Shown here piece after piece: positions 16,147 to 23,955 of a DNA stretch of 53,047 nt. The stretch is from positions 1 to 53,047 of the forward strand of contig DASSTJ010000133.1 of the NCBI GenBank assembly GCA_035707965.1. The letters are read 5' to 3'. The translations under genes were made by a program, and so were the position numbers. Below the pieces are notes generated by a model. It was not told the origin of the DNA. It saw only the letters and a list, made by a program, of their open reading frames with translations, and did not search any database. Source of the DNA: DASSTJ01 sp035707965 (GTDB lineage Bacteria > Actinomycetota > Actinomycetes > Actinomycetales > Angustibacteraceae). Position 1 is the first letter of the stretch, and the number at the start of each line of letters is the position of its first letter.

Positions 16147-17238
16147 TCAGCCGGCCAGCGCCTCGTGCCCGGCAGCCACGAGCCCCGGAACCACCGCCCC
16201 GATCCGTTCGAACCCTGACCCTACGGTCTGCCCGTGGCTGAAGCGGTAGTGGATGCCTTCGAGGATCACGGCGAGCTTGAAGTAGCCGAACGCGACGTAC
16301 CAGGGCAGCCCGCTGACGTCGAGGCCGGTTGTCGCCGCGTAGCGCTCGACCAGGTGGGCAGCGGGTGCGAACCCCGGGACGGACGACGGGGTGTCGGCGA
16401 CCGCGGACAGGGCGGCGTCGGCCTCGCTACCGGGATGCCTACCCGAGCCGCCCCAGTAGACGAGCAGCAGACCGAGATCGGTGAGCGGGTCGCCGAGCGT
16501 GGCCATCTCCCAGTCGAGGACCGCCGCGACGCTCCAGTCGTCGGTGAGCACCAGCAGGTTGTCGAGCCGGAAGTCGCCGTGCACCACGGTGGCCCGTGGA
16601 GGCGTCGGCACCGCGGCCGCCAGCCCCTCGGCCAGCCGGTCGATCCCCGGCACCTCGCGGCTCCGGCTCGCCGCGAGCTGGCGCGACCAGCGCGCGACCT
16701 GTCGCTCCCCGAAGCCCTGTGGACGCCCGAAGTCGGCGAGGCCGGCCTCCGCCGGGTCGACTGCGTGCAGCGCGGCCAGGGTGTCGACGAGCCGTTCGGA
16801 GAGCGGGCGGCGCTCCGGCTCGGGCACCGCGAGCAGGTCCTCCCGGCTGCGCAACACCCGTCCCTCAACCCGGTCCATGACGTAGAACGGCACGCCGAGC
16901 GGCGAGCCCTCGGCGCAGATCAGCACCGGCGCCGGCACGGGCACCCCGCCGGACGGCAGCGTCTGCCGGGCGTGGAGGGCCCTGATCACCCGGTGCTCGC
17001 GCACCATGTCGTGGGCGGTGGCGAGCACGTGCCCGAGCGGAGGACGACGCAGCACCCACCGGTGCTCGTCGTCGTCGAGCGCGTAGGTGAGGTTCGACCG
17101 GCCCCCGGCCAGCAGGGACGCGCGCAGCGGGCCCTGGCGCAGCCCCGGGTGGTGAGCGTCCAGCCACGCGGTCAGGGCGTCGAGGTCGAGCCCTGGCGTG
17201 CCGGCGTCCCTGCTCGCGTTCCGGTCGTCGGCGCTCAC
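16147..17238 (-). CDS. APH-fold phosphotransferase, ACAD10/11 kinase-domain-like
   Basis: 363-residue aminoglycoside-phosphotransferase-fold kinase. Seen: the glycine-rich LLAGGRSNLTYAL, WVLRRPPLG supplying the ATP-binding Lys/Arg region, the catalytic loop VVHGDFRLDNLLV (HGDxxxxN) and the metal-binding LDWEMATLGDPLTDLG. This subgroup accompanies acyl-CoA dehydrogenases and phosphorylates 4-hydroxyacyl-CoA rather than aminoglycosides, so resistance is not expected. The GTG at 17238 is chosen because TACGGT ends exactly 6 nt before it (leaderless pattern). The open frame continues upstream but across the divergent thioesterase gene. The operon with the dehydrogenase (19-nt gap) is the strongest clue to function. 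Confidence 0.88.
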   Translation of the reverse strand: MSADDRNASRDAGTPGLDLDALTAWLDAHHPGLRQGPLRASLLAGGRSNLTYALDDDEHRWVLRRPPLGHVLATAHDMVREHRVIRALHARQTLPSGGVPVPAPVLICAEGSPLGVPFYVMDRVEGRVLRSREDLLAVPEPERRPLSERLVDTLAALHAVDPAEAGLADFGRPQGFGERQVARWSRQLAASRSREVPGIDRLAEGLAAAVPTPPRATVVHGDFRLDNLLVLTDDWSVAAVLDWEMATLGDPLTDLGLLLVYWGGSGRHPGSEADAALSAVADTPSSVPGFAPAAHLVERYAATTGLDVSGLPWYVAFGYFKLAVILEGIHYRFSHGQTVGSGFERIGAVVPGLVAAGHEALAG

Positions 17239-17244
17239 GGCCGC

Positions 17245-17250
17245 ACCGTA
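17245..17250 (-). promoter_or_regulatory. Candidate -10 element (TACGGT) for the kinase-dehydrogenase operon
   Basis: TACGGT, 6-nt spacer, GTG at 17238. It is part of a 66-nt divergent promoter region shared with the thioesterase gene. Confidence 0.45.
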
Positions 17251-17291
17251 CCGCCGCGCGGACAGCCGCCAGAGCCGCGACGACCGGGGTA

Positions 17292-17297
17292 GATGAT
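17292..17297 (+). promoter_or_regulatory. Candidate -10 element (GATGAT) for the 4HBT thioesterase
   Basis: GATGAT, 7-nt spacer, ATG at 17305. This supports 17305 over the two ATG codons at 17293 and 17296, which lie inside the hexamer region. Confidence 0.35.
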
Positions 17298-17304
17298 GGG
17301 CGGC

Positions 17305-17793
17305 ATGGCTCACTACCGCTGCGACTACCCGATGCGCTGGTCCGACATGGACGCGTACGGGCACGTCAACAACGTGCAGTACCTGCGGTTCTTCGAGGAC
17401 GCCCGGATCGAGGCGTTCGGTGCCCACCAGGCGTACGAGGACGGCGGCACCCTGCTCGACAGCGGTCTGCTGGTCGCGCGGCACGAGATCGAGTACCTGA
17501 AGCCGCTGCGGTGGCGGCCCGAGCCGGTGCACATCGACCTGTGGATCACCGAGGCGCGCGGCGCTCGCGTCGAGGTCGCCTACGAGGTGTACGACGAGCC
17601 GGTGGACGGCGACCGCGTCCGGTACGCCGTCGCCGAGTCCACGATGGTGGTCTACGACCTGAAGGCCGGACGACCTCGCCGGCTCAGCGAGGAGGACGTC
17701 GCTCGGCTCGACAGCCTCCGGGGGGAGCCGGTGGCCTTCCGCTCGCACCGCGAACGCGCCCGCCGCAGCGGGTCCGCAGCGGTCTCGGCATGA
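17305..17793 (+). CDS. 4HBT-family acyl-CoA thioesterase
   Basis: 162-residue single hot-dog-fold thioesterase of the 4-hydroxybenzoyl-CoA thioesterase type, expected to hydrolyse a small acyl-CoA in the cytoplasm. Seen: the signature MRWSDMDAYGHVNNVQYLRFFEDAR in the first 35 residues, with the catalytic Asp of the DMDAYGHVNN segment, then the helix and strands of the fold. The ATG at 17305 is chosen over 17293 from family alignment and the -10-like sequence upstream. It overlaps the next gene by 4 nt (ATGA). Divergence from the kinase-dehydrogenase operon suggests a shared acyl-CoA context; the substrate is unknown. Confidence 0.88.
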   Translation: MAHYRCDYPMRWSDMDAYGHVNNVQYLRFFEDARIEAFGAHQAYEDGGTLLDSGLLVARHEIEYLKPLRWRPEPVHIDLWITEARGARVEVAYEVYDEPVDGDRVRYAVAESTMVVYDLKAGRPRRLSEEDVARLDSLRGEPVAFRSHRERARRSGSAAVSA

Positions 17794-18446
17794 CGGCGTC
17801 GCAGCAGTCGTCCTCCCTGCTGCTCGGGGAGGCCTCGGGCACCGACCTCGCGACCTTCGTCGGCCGGGCGCAGCGCGTCGACCCGGAGGGGGCGGCCAGG
17901 CTGGTGGCTGCCGGCACGACCCTCGCCGCGTACGCGTCTCCGGTGCACGGTGCCGGCGGTCCCACGGTGCTCGCTCTGCGCGTGCACAGCCTGCTGCGGC
18001 CTGACGAGGCCGACGTGACCGTGCCGCTGGTCGCGCTGGCCGACCGGTTCGCGCGCTGGCAGCGCATCACCGGGCCGCGGGAGCTGGCCCTACCGCCGTC
18101 CGACGCGGGCGGGGCCGCCTGGGCGGGCGTGTCGCCGCCGCGCTCCGGCTGGACCGCGCTGGGCACGCTGGGCACCGACGTGCTCGCGGCCGAGGCGCAG
18201 CGGGGCAGCGAGGAGATCACCCGGGGCGCGCCCGAAGGGTCCGGTGCCGCGGCGGTCGCCCGCCTGCGAGCCCTGGTCTGGGGCCGCCCCCTGCCGGGGG
18301 TCGACGTGCCGGCGGGCAGCGCGTTCGTGCTCGACGCGTTCGGCTTCCTCGTGCCGTCCGAGCCGGTGCAGGTGCACTCCCACGGCCCCTGGCGGCGGCT
18401 CACCACCTCCCGCGGGTACGTGCTCAGCCGGCCAGCGCTGGGCTGA
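17790..18446 (+). CDS. Conserved hypothetical protein coupled to thioesterase
   Basis: 218-residue protein with no signal peptide or membrane helix that I can see. I do not recognise a catalytic motif. It is Ala/Gly/Leu-rich with a central segment containing DRFARWQRI and a C-terminal FVLDAFGFLVPSEPVQVHSHGPW stretch, suggesting a compact globular protein. The ATG overlaps the thioesterase stop codon (ATGA), so it is co-translated with that enzyme and may assist it. The start is fixed by this overlap; the frame extends further upstream only inside the thioesterase gene. Confidence 0.75.
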   Translation: MTASQQSSSLLLGEASGTDLATFVGRAQRVDPEGAARLVAAGTTLAAYASPVHGAGGPTVLALRVHSLLRPDEADVTVPLVALADRFARWQRITGPRELALPPSDAGGAAWAGVSPPRSGWTALGTLGTDVLAAEAQRGSEEITRGAPEGSGAAAVARLRALVWGRPLPGVDVPAGSAFVLDAFGFLVPSEPVQVHSHGPWRRLTTSRGYVLSRPALG

Positions 18447-18459
18447 GGGCGCCACCCAG

Positions 18460-18477
18460 CCCCCGCGCTGTCGGGGG
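18460..18477 (+). terminator. Short GC hairpin after the hypothetical gene
   Basis: CCCCCG (18460-18465), 6-nt loop, CGGGGG (18472-18477), 14 nt after the stop codon. It is plausible as a terminator before the cyclase gene. A possible -10 (TACCCT, 18529-18534) for that gene follows. Confidence 0.45.
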
Positions 18478-18623
18478 GCGAGCGTCACGGGGGACCTTCG
18501 GGGGTTCTCCGAGACGCCCGCCCCCCGCTACCCTGCTCCACGTTCTCCTTGCCCCGACCGGGTCGTCGGCCGATAGGGAGGGGGGGAGGCGCGCGGCGCG
18601 CGTCCAGGGTCAGCGGAGGCTGC

Positions 18624-20105
18624 ATGAGCGAGCAGGACGTGGGGGTCCGGTGGCCCACCATCCGGCGCCTCTATGACCTCACGGCCAGCCTCAACCGCCA
18701 GCAGAGTCTTCCGGAGACGCTCCAGGCGGTCGTGGACGGCGTGGTCGCGGGCTGCGGCTTCGGCGTGGCCGTCGTCAACATCCTCAACGACGACGGCGAC
18801 TTCCACACCGTGGCGGTGGCGGGCCCGGACGAGGTCCGCGACATGCTGCTGGGACGCAGGAACCCGCCGTCCATGTTCGTCGACGAGTTCGCGGTCGCCG
18901 AGGAGTGGGGGGCGCTGCGCTTCGTCCCGTACGACCGGATCGACCCGGAGTCGGTGGTCGGCTGGGTGCCGGACACGGAGGTCTCCGACGACCCCGACGC
19001 CTGGCACCCGCTGAACGCGCTGTACGCACCGCTCGAGGCGCCGTCCGGCGAGCTGGTCGGCATGCTGTCGGTCGACCTGCCGGACGACGGCCGCCGGCCT
19101 GGCCGCATCCAGCGCGAGCTGCTCGAGATGTTCGCCGCCCAGGCCGGCATCGCGGTCAACAACGCGCGCCTGTCCGAGCAGCTGCGGCGTGAGCACGGGC
19201 GGCTCAAGGCCAGCGAGTCGCTGTTCCGGCTGGCGTTCGACAACGCCGGTACCCCGATGGCGATGATCTCGCTCCAGGAGCCGGACGTGGGGCGCTACCT
19301 GCGGGTGAACGGCGCCCTGGCCAGCATGCTGGGCTACCCGCAGCACGAGCTGCTCCGGCGGCGCGTGGACGACGTCTCAGCCCCCGAGGAGCTGGCTGGT
19401 GACCACGAGGTGGTCGCGCGCATCGCCGCGGGCGAGGGACGCATCGAGCGAGCTCAGAAGCGGTTGCTTCGCGCCGACGGCGAGGAGGTCTGGACGTCGG
19501 TGACGTCGTCCGTCGTCCGGGACGACGAGGGGGCAGCGCTCTACCTCATCAGCCAGTACGTCGACATCACGGCCACGCGCCGCGACACCGAGCGGTTGCG
19601 GCGGGAGACGAGGACGGACGTGCTCACCGGCCTGGGCAACCGCGCTGCGCTGGAGGACCGACTGGGGCGCGAGCTCGTGGCTGGCGAGACCGCCGTGCTC
19701 TTCTGCGACCTCGACGGCTTCAAGTCGGTCAACGACAGCCTCGGCCACCACGTCGGCGACGGCACGCTGGTCGCGGTGGCACAGCGCATCGCCGCGTGCG
19801 TGCGCGAGGAGGACCTCGTCGTCCGGCTCGGCGGTGACGAGTTCGTGGTCGTCGCCGACAACCTGGCCAGCGACACGCTCGTCGAGCTCGCCGACCGCAT
19901 CCGCACCTCGGTGGGCCACCCGGTGCACATCGAGGGACAGCGCGTCAGCATCACGGTGAGCATCGGCGTCGTGGTCGCCGGCGCCGACGAGGAGCCCCAG
20001 TCCGTGGTGCGCCGCGCGGACGCGGTGATGTACGCCGTCAAGCGGGCCGGCAAGAACGGCTTCCGGGTCGATGACCTCGACGAGGGCGACGACCTGGTCG
20101 GCTGA
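18624..20105 (+). CDS. GAF-PAS-GGDEF diguanylate cyclase
   Basis: 493-residue cytoplasmic signalling protein predicted to make c-di-GMP from GTP. Domain order: GAF (about residues 15-190), PAS/PAC (about 197-325, ending ALYLISQYVDITATRR), GGDEF (about 330-490). The catalytic GGDEF motif is intact at 403-407, and an RxxD product-inhibition site (R394-D397) sits five residues before it, so allosteric feedback is expected. DGFKSVNDSLGHHVGD is the usual nucleotide-binding helix. There is no EAL domain and no membrane helix, so the signal is cytosolic and may bind GAF or PAS. The ATG at 18624 has GGAGG upstream. orn lies in the same window and could clear pGpG. Confidence 0.93.
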   Translation: MSEQDVGVRWPTIRRLYDLTASLNRQQSLPETLQAVVDGVVAGCGFGVAVVNILNDDGDFHTVAVAGPDEVRDMLLGRRNPPSMFVDEFAVAEEWGALRFVPYDRIDPESVVGWVPDTEVSDDPDAWHPLNALYAPLEAPSGELVGMLSVDLPDDGRRPGRIQRELLEMFAAQAGIAVNNARLSEQLRREHGRLKASESLFRLAFDNAGTPMAMISLQEPDVGRYLRVNGALASMLGYPQHELLRRRVDDVSAPEELAGDHEVVARIAAGEGRIERAQKRLLRADGEEVWTSVTSSVVRDDEGAALYLISQYVDITATRRDTERLRRETRTDVLTGLGNRAALEDRLGRELVAGETAVLFCDLDGFKSVNDSLGHHVGDGTLVAVAQRIAACVREEDLVVRLGGDEFVVVADNLASDTLVELADRIRTSVGHPVHIEGQRVSITVSIGVVVAGADEEPQSVVRRADAVMYAVKRAGKNGFRVDDLDEGDDLVG

Positions 20106-20111
20106 CCTGAA

Positions 20112-20125
20112 CCCGCCCTCGCGGG
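20112..20125. terminator. Very short GC hairpin between convergent genes
   Basis: CCCGC-cctc-GCGGG fills the 24-nt gap between the cyclase and glucosidase stop codons. The stem is only 5 bp. Confidence 0.3.
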
Positions 20126-20129
20126 GGCA

Positions 20130-21857
20130 TCACTCCAGCTCGGCCCACACGGTGACGTCGGGCGGCACGACGAGAGCCTCGGCGTCGTCCGGCTCGACGG
20201 CGCCGGAGGCGCTCGACACCAGCGGGCGGACGTCGGCGGGCAGCGTCACGGGGGCGTCGCCGACGTTGGCGACCACCAGGGTGCGGCCGTTGACGAACGC
20301 GACCACGTCGTCGCCGTACCCGTCGACCCACGCCAGGGAACCGGAGCCCAGCCTGCGGGCGGACCGCTGCTCGAGCGCCGTCCGGTAGAGCTCGTAGGTC
20401 GAGCCCCTCACGCCAACCTGCCGGTCCAGCGCGTAGTCGCACCAGCCGTCGGGCTGGGGCAACCACGTGAGCGGGCCGGGCCCGAAGCCGCAGCTCGGGG
20501 CACCGGCCTCCCACGGGATCGGCACCCGGCAGCCGTCACGTCCCCGCTGCGTGTGGGACGAACGGACCCACGTCGGGTCCTGGCGGGCGTCGTCCGGCAT
20601 GGTCGTGTGCTCCGGCAGCCCCAGCTCCTCGCCCTGGTAGAGGTAGGCGGAGCCGGGGAGGGCCAGCATGAGCAGGGTGGCGGCCCGAGCGCGGCGCAGG
20701 CCCAGCCCGGCGTCGGGCTGCGGGTCGCCCGCGCCGATACCCTTCGGCAGCTCGGCGCCGGCGGGGTAGGCGAAGCGCGTGGTGTGACGCAGCACGTCGT
20801 GGTTGCTCAGCACCCAGGTGGTCGGTGCCCCGACGGCGTCCATGGCCTGCAGCGAGTCGGTGACGACCTCGCGCACGTCCTTGGCGCGCCAGGCGGTCAG
20901 CAGGTACTCGAAGTTGAACGCCTGGCTCAGCTCGTCCGGTCGCACGTAGCGCGAAAGGCGCTCGAGCGACGGGACCCACGCCTCGGCCACCAGCACCCGG
21001 TCGCCGGCGTACTCGGCCGCGACCTCGTGCCACGCCCGGAAGACCTCGTGCACGCCGTCCTGGTCCCAGTACGGCGGGCGTTCGCCCTCCTCGACCGTGC
21101 CCTGCATCATCTCCTGCTCGTGGTCCCAGTCCGGCAGCCCCTCGGCCTTGACGAGCCCGTGGGCCACGTCGATCCGGAAGCCGTCGACGCCGCGGTCCAG
21201 CCAGAAGCGCAGGATCTGCTCGAACTCGGCGCGGACCTCGGGGTTGGTCCAGTCGAGGTCGGGCTGGTGCACGTCGAAGAGGTGCAGGTACCACTGGCCG
21301 GGCGTGCCATCAGGCTCGGTGACCCGCTGCCAGGCCGATCCGCCGAAGACCGACCGCCAGCTGTTCGGCGGCTCGGCGCCGTCCGGTCCGTCGCCGTCCC
21401 GGAAGACGTACCGGGCGCGGGCGCTGCTGCCCGGCGGCGAGGCGAGCGCCTCGGCGAACCACTCGTGCTGGTCGGACGTGTGGTTCGGGACGATGTCCAC
21501 GACAACCCGGAGGCCCAGCTCGTGGGCGCGCGCGATCATGCGGTCGGCGTCGTCCAGGGTGCCGAACACCGGGTCGACCGAGCGGTAGTTCGCGACGTCG
21601 TAGCCGGCGTCCGCCTGGGGCGAGCTGTAGAACGGGGACAGCCAGATGGCGTCAGCACCGAGACGCGCGACGTGCTCCAGCCGGTCGGTGATGCCGGGGA
21701 GGTCGCCGACGCCGTCGCCGTCCGAGTCGGCGAACGAGCGCGGGTAGACCTGGTAGATGACGGCGCTGCGCCACCAGGGGCCGGCGCCGCCGTCCCGGTC
21801 GTCGTCGGAGCGGTGGAGCACCGGGCGCACGACGAGGTCAGCGGAGCTCGTGGTCAT
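20130..21857 (-). CDS. GH13 alpha-glucosidase / oligo-1,6-glucosidase type
   Basis: 575-residue cytoplasmic GH13 enzyme expected to release glucose from alpha-glucosides such as maltose, isomaltose or short malto-oligosaccharides. Seen: AVIYQVYPRSFADSDGDGVGDL at the start of the barrel, DIVPNHTS (region I), GFRIDVAHG with nucleophile D230, LVAEAW with acid/base E292, and SNHD with D354, followed by a C-terminal beta domain. No signal peptide. The layout fits the exo-acting glucosidase subfamilies rather than secreted amylases. TAGCGT lies 8 nt before the ATG, so the message may be leaderless. MalQ at 27385 is a plausible metabolic partner. Confidence 0.92.
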   Translation of the reverse strand: MTTSSADLVVRPVLHRSDDDRDGGAGPWWRSAVIYQVYPRSFADSDGDGVGDLPGITDRLEHVARLGADAIWLSPFYSSPQADAGYDVANYRSVDPVFGTLDDADRMIARAHELGLRVVVDIVPNHTSDQHEWFAEALASPPGSSARARYVFRDGDGPDGAEPPNSWRSVFGGSAWQRVTEPDGTPGQWYLHLFDVHQPDLDWTNPEVRAEFEQILRFWLDRGVDGFRIDVAHGLVKAEGLPDWDHEQEMMQGTVEEGERPPYWDQDGVHEVFRAWHEVAAEYAGDRVLVAEAWVPSLERLSRYVRPDELSQAFNFEYLLTAWRAKDVREVVTDSLQAMDAVGAPTTWVLSNHDVLRHTTRFAYPAGAELPKGIGAGDPQPDAGLGLRRARAATLLMLALPGSAYLYQGEELGLPEHTTMPDDARQDPTWVRSSHTQRGRDGCRVPIPWEAGAPSCGFGPGPLTWLPQPDGWCDYALDRQVGVRGSTYELYRTALEQRSARRLGSGSLAWVDGYGDDVVAFVNGRTLVVANVGDAPVTLPADVRPLVSSASGAVEPDDAEALVVPPDVTVWAELE

Positions 21858-21865
21858 GGTCGCCC

Positions 21866-21871
21866 ACGCTA
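21866..21871 (-). promoter_or_regulatory. Candidate -10 element (TAGCGT) for the GH13 glucosidase
   Basis: TAGCGT, 8-nt spacer, ATG at 21857. It lies in the 36-nt gap after the haemoglobin gene. Confidence 0.35.
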
Positions 21872-21893
21872 CCTGCGGCGCCGGAGAGTGCCC

Positions 21894-22274
21894 TCAGCCA
21901 GGCGTGTTGACGAGCGAGTGGGCGGCTCGCTCGAGGTAGTCGCGCAGCATGCCGTCGTGCATCGGCGACAGCTCGAGCTCGTCGACGGCCGCGAGGATGT
22001 GCTTCAGCCACCGGTCGCGCATGTCGGCGTTGATCGCGTAGGGCACGTGGCGCCGGCGCAGCATCGGGTGGCCTCGCTGCTCGCTGTACGTGGTGGGGCC
22101 GCCCCAGTACTGCTCGAGGAACATGCGCAGGCGCACCTCGGCTGGCCCCAGGTCGTCCTCGGGGTAGAGCGCCCGCAGCTCGGGGTCGCCCGCCACACCC
22201 TCGTAGAACCGGCGCACGAGGCGGACGAACGTCTCGTGGCCGCCCACCTCGTCGTAGAAGCTCGACTGCGTCAC
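21894..22274 (-). CDS. glbO: Group II truncated haemoglobin (trHbO)
   Basis: 126-residue truncated globin, a haem protein of the 2-on-2 fold that binds O2 and is tied to redox or NO/peroxide handling. Seen: Y24 in RRFYEGV at the B10 position, LYPEDDL around the CD corner, proximal H76 in RRRHVPYAI, and W89 in RDRWLKH at G8, the tryptophan diagnostic of group II. Length fits mycobacterial trHbO. The GTG at 22274 is supported by GACAAT ending 6 nt upstream (leaderless pattern). It is 36 nt upstream of the glucosidase on the same strand, so read-through is possible. Confidence 0.95.
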   Translation of the reverse strand: MTQSSFYDEVGGHETFVRLVRRFYEGVAGDPELRALYPEDDLGPAEVRLRMFLEQYWGGPTTYSEQRGHPMLRRRHVPYAINADMRDRWLKHILAAVDELELSPMHDGMLRDYLERAAHSLVNTPG

Positions 22275-22280
22275 CGACCG

Positions 22281-22286
22281 ATTGTC
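22281..22286 (-). promoter_or_regulatory. Candidate -10 element (GACAAT) for truncated haemoglobin
   Basis: GACAAT, close to the TATAAT consensus, followed by 6 nt and GTG at 22274. Confidence 0.45.
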
Positions 22287-22317
22287 TCAAGGGCAGGACG
22301 ACGGAGCCGCAACCCCC

Positions 22318-23298
22318 TCACCGCCCGTAGAGCGCGACCTGGACGAGGGCACCCGGGTCGGCGTCGGTCAGCTGCACGTCGAAGCGCTGGTCGGACGACG
22401 GTGTCAGCGGAACCGTCACCTCGCGGCTGACCCGTTCACCGGCCGGGCAGACGAGCGAGGTCACCGCGCCCTCCGGGCCCGTCAGCCGCAGCGTGGATCG
22501 GCCGGAGCACCGAGCAGCGAGGCGCACCTCCCGCTTGCCTTCGGTGACCAGCACGGCGCTGTCGACGGAGGCGCCGGCGGTGGCGGCCGACGCGTCGATG
22601 CCGTCGCCCGTCCAGCTGTAGTAGAAACCGTGGCTGAGCGCGACCGACGCGATGCGCTCGAAACCCGGTGGTGGCGTCATCGTCGACCCGTCGACGAGGT
22701 CCTCACCGGTGAGGAGCCCGACGCCGAACAGCGCGCTCGGGTCAGCCGGCTCGAGCTGCGCGCTCAGCTGCACCCGCCCACCCGGCTCCAGGGCTGCGGC
22801 CGCCGGCCAGAGGTCGTGCACCGACCACTCGTGGTCACCCGAGACGCAGGGGAACGACATGCTGGTGCCGGGGGCGTCCGCTCGCTCGAGGGTGACATCC
22901 ACGCGGCGGTCGCTGCCGGTGCACCGCACGACGACGCCAGAGGCGTCGCTGGGCCACGTGAGCGCGGTCGTGGGCTGGTCGGCCCCTCGTCCGTCCACCT
23001 TCGCGGCGACGTCGCGCACGCCCCACAGGGCCGGGACCCCGCCCGGGATCGGCGACGACGTCGAGGTCGCGGGAGGTGGCATCCGGCGGTCGGACGTGCT
23101 CGGGCCGCCTGCCAGGCCGACCACCCCCACGGCACCGGCGAGCACTCCGGTGATGGCGAGCGCCGCGCCGGCCCGGCGCCGGCGGGACCGTCGCACCGCA
23201 GTCCGGACCCCCTCGAGCCGGGAGCCGGACGCGTCGCGCGGCGGCTGCTCAGCGGCCTCGCGGAGCGCCAGGCGGAGGTCGTCCGTGGTGAAGGTCAT
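22318..23298 (-). CDS. Probable membrane-anchored anti-sigma or sigma-partner protein
   Basis: 326-residue bitopic protein: a cytoplasmic N-terminus of about 40 residues (TFTTDDLRLALREAAEQPP), a basic stop RRSRRRR, one transmembrane helix (about 43-64), a Pro/Ser/Thr linker and a large extracellular beta-rich domain with Cys pairs. There is no HxxxCxxC zinc motif. Its ATG overlaps the stop of the SigE-family sigma gene (ATGA), the standard place for an anti-sigma partner, and the N-terminal segment is the right size to bind the sigma factor. The anti-sigma role is inferred from position and topology only. Confidence 0.75.
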   Translation of the reverse strand: MTFTTDDLRLALREAAEQPPRDASGSRLEGVRTAVRRSRRRRAGAALAITGVLAGAVGVVGLAGGPSTSDRRMPPPATSTSSPIPGGVPALWGVRDVAAKVDGRGADQPTTALTWPSDASGVVVRCTGSDRRVDVTLERADAPGTSMSFPCVSGDHEWSVHDLWPAAAALEPGGRVQLSAQLEPADPSALFGVGLLTGEDLVDGSTMTPPPGFERIASVALSHGFYYSWTGDGIDASAATAGASVDSAVLVTEGKREVRLAARCSGRSTLRLTGPEGAVTSLVCPAGERVSREVTVPLTPSSDQRFDVQLTDADPGALVQVALYGR

Positions 23299-23789
23299 GA
23301 CAGCTCCTCGGCCAGCTCGGGGGCGCTCAGCTGAGGCGAGACACGCAGGCTCGCCAGCGCCTTGGCGGTCTGCGACTTGACGGTGCCGACCGTCACGCCG
23401 AGCGCGGCGGCCGTCTGCGCCTCGGTCAGGTCCTCGAAGAACCGCAGCACCACCACCGCCCGCTGCCGGCGGGGTAGCGCGGCGAGCGCACGCACCAGCC
23501 CGTCACGGCGGACGACGTCGTCCCCGTGGTCGCTCTGCGCCACGTCGATAACCTCGCCCGTGGCCCGCTCACCGTTCCAGCGGCGGCGCCACCACGACGC
23601 GAAGGTGTTCACCATGACCCTGCGCACGTACGCGTCCGGGTCACCCTGGATGCGTGACCAGGCCCGCCAGGACCGGGCCAGTGCGGTCTGCACGAGGTCC
23701 TCGGCCAGAGCGTGGTCGTGCGTGAGCAGGAACGCCGTGCGGTGCAGGGAGCTTCCGCGGGCGAGCACGTACTCCTCGAACGCGACCAC
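23295..23789 (-). CDS. SigE-family ECF RNA polymerase sigma factor
   Basis: 164-residue ECF sigma factor. Region 2 is seen in HDHALAEDLVQTALARSWRAW and the following VRRVMVNTFASWWRRRW, and region 4 in LPRRQRAVVVLRFFEDLTEAQTAAALGVTVGTVKSQ, a complete helix-turn-helix for -35 recognition. This is the actinobacterial SigE-type group with very short sequence outside the two regions. I chose the GTG at 23789, giving MVAFEEYV, because a G-rich GAGGGGG tract lies about 5 nt upstream; GTG at 23795 is an alternative. It is translationally coupled to the membrane protein downstream. The target promoters cannot be deduced. Confidence 0.9.
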   Translation of the reverse strand: MVAFEEYVLARGSSLHRTAFLLTHDHALAEDLVQTALARSWRAWSRIQGDPDAYVRRVMVNTFASWWRRRWNGERATGEVIDVAQSDHGDDVVRRDGLVRALAALPRRQRAVVVLRFFEDLTEAQTAAALGVTVGTVKSQTAKALASLRVSPQLSAPELAEELS

Positions 23790-23886
23790 GCGCACCCCCT
23801 CTGCCGGCCCGGCGGTCGGGCTCCTACCTGCTACGACGCTCTGATGTCGGCAGAAGGTTGCCCGCACCCGAGCGGTCGGCCGAACT

Positions 23887-23954
23887 CCGGAACTTGGTCA
23901 ACTTTGTGCACGTCTTGAGCGTTCTTGGCGTACACAAGGTTGACCAAGTTCCGG
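23887..23954 (-). repeat. Long palindromic hairpin, family C, directly after mscS
   Basis: Arms of 26 nt (23887-23912 and 23929-23954) pair at 24 Watson-Crick positions plus one G-T, with one mismatch, around a 16-nt loop. It ends 2 nt from the mscS stop codon, so it could terminate mscS transcription. The arms are visibly less GC-rich (14 of 26) than the genes around them, suggesting an inserted palindromic unit. Confidence 0.75.
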
Positions 23955-23955
23955 C

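Noticed and set aside
16147..17238. Reading the APH-fold kinase as an aminoglycoside phosphotransferase
   Set aside because: Its operon with an ACAD10/11-like dehydrogenase points to acyl-CoA substrates instead.
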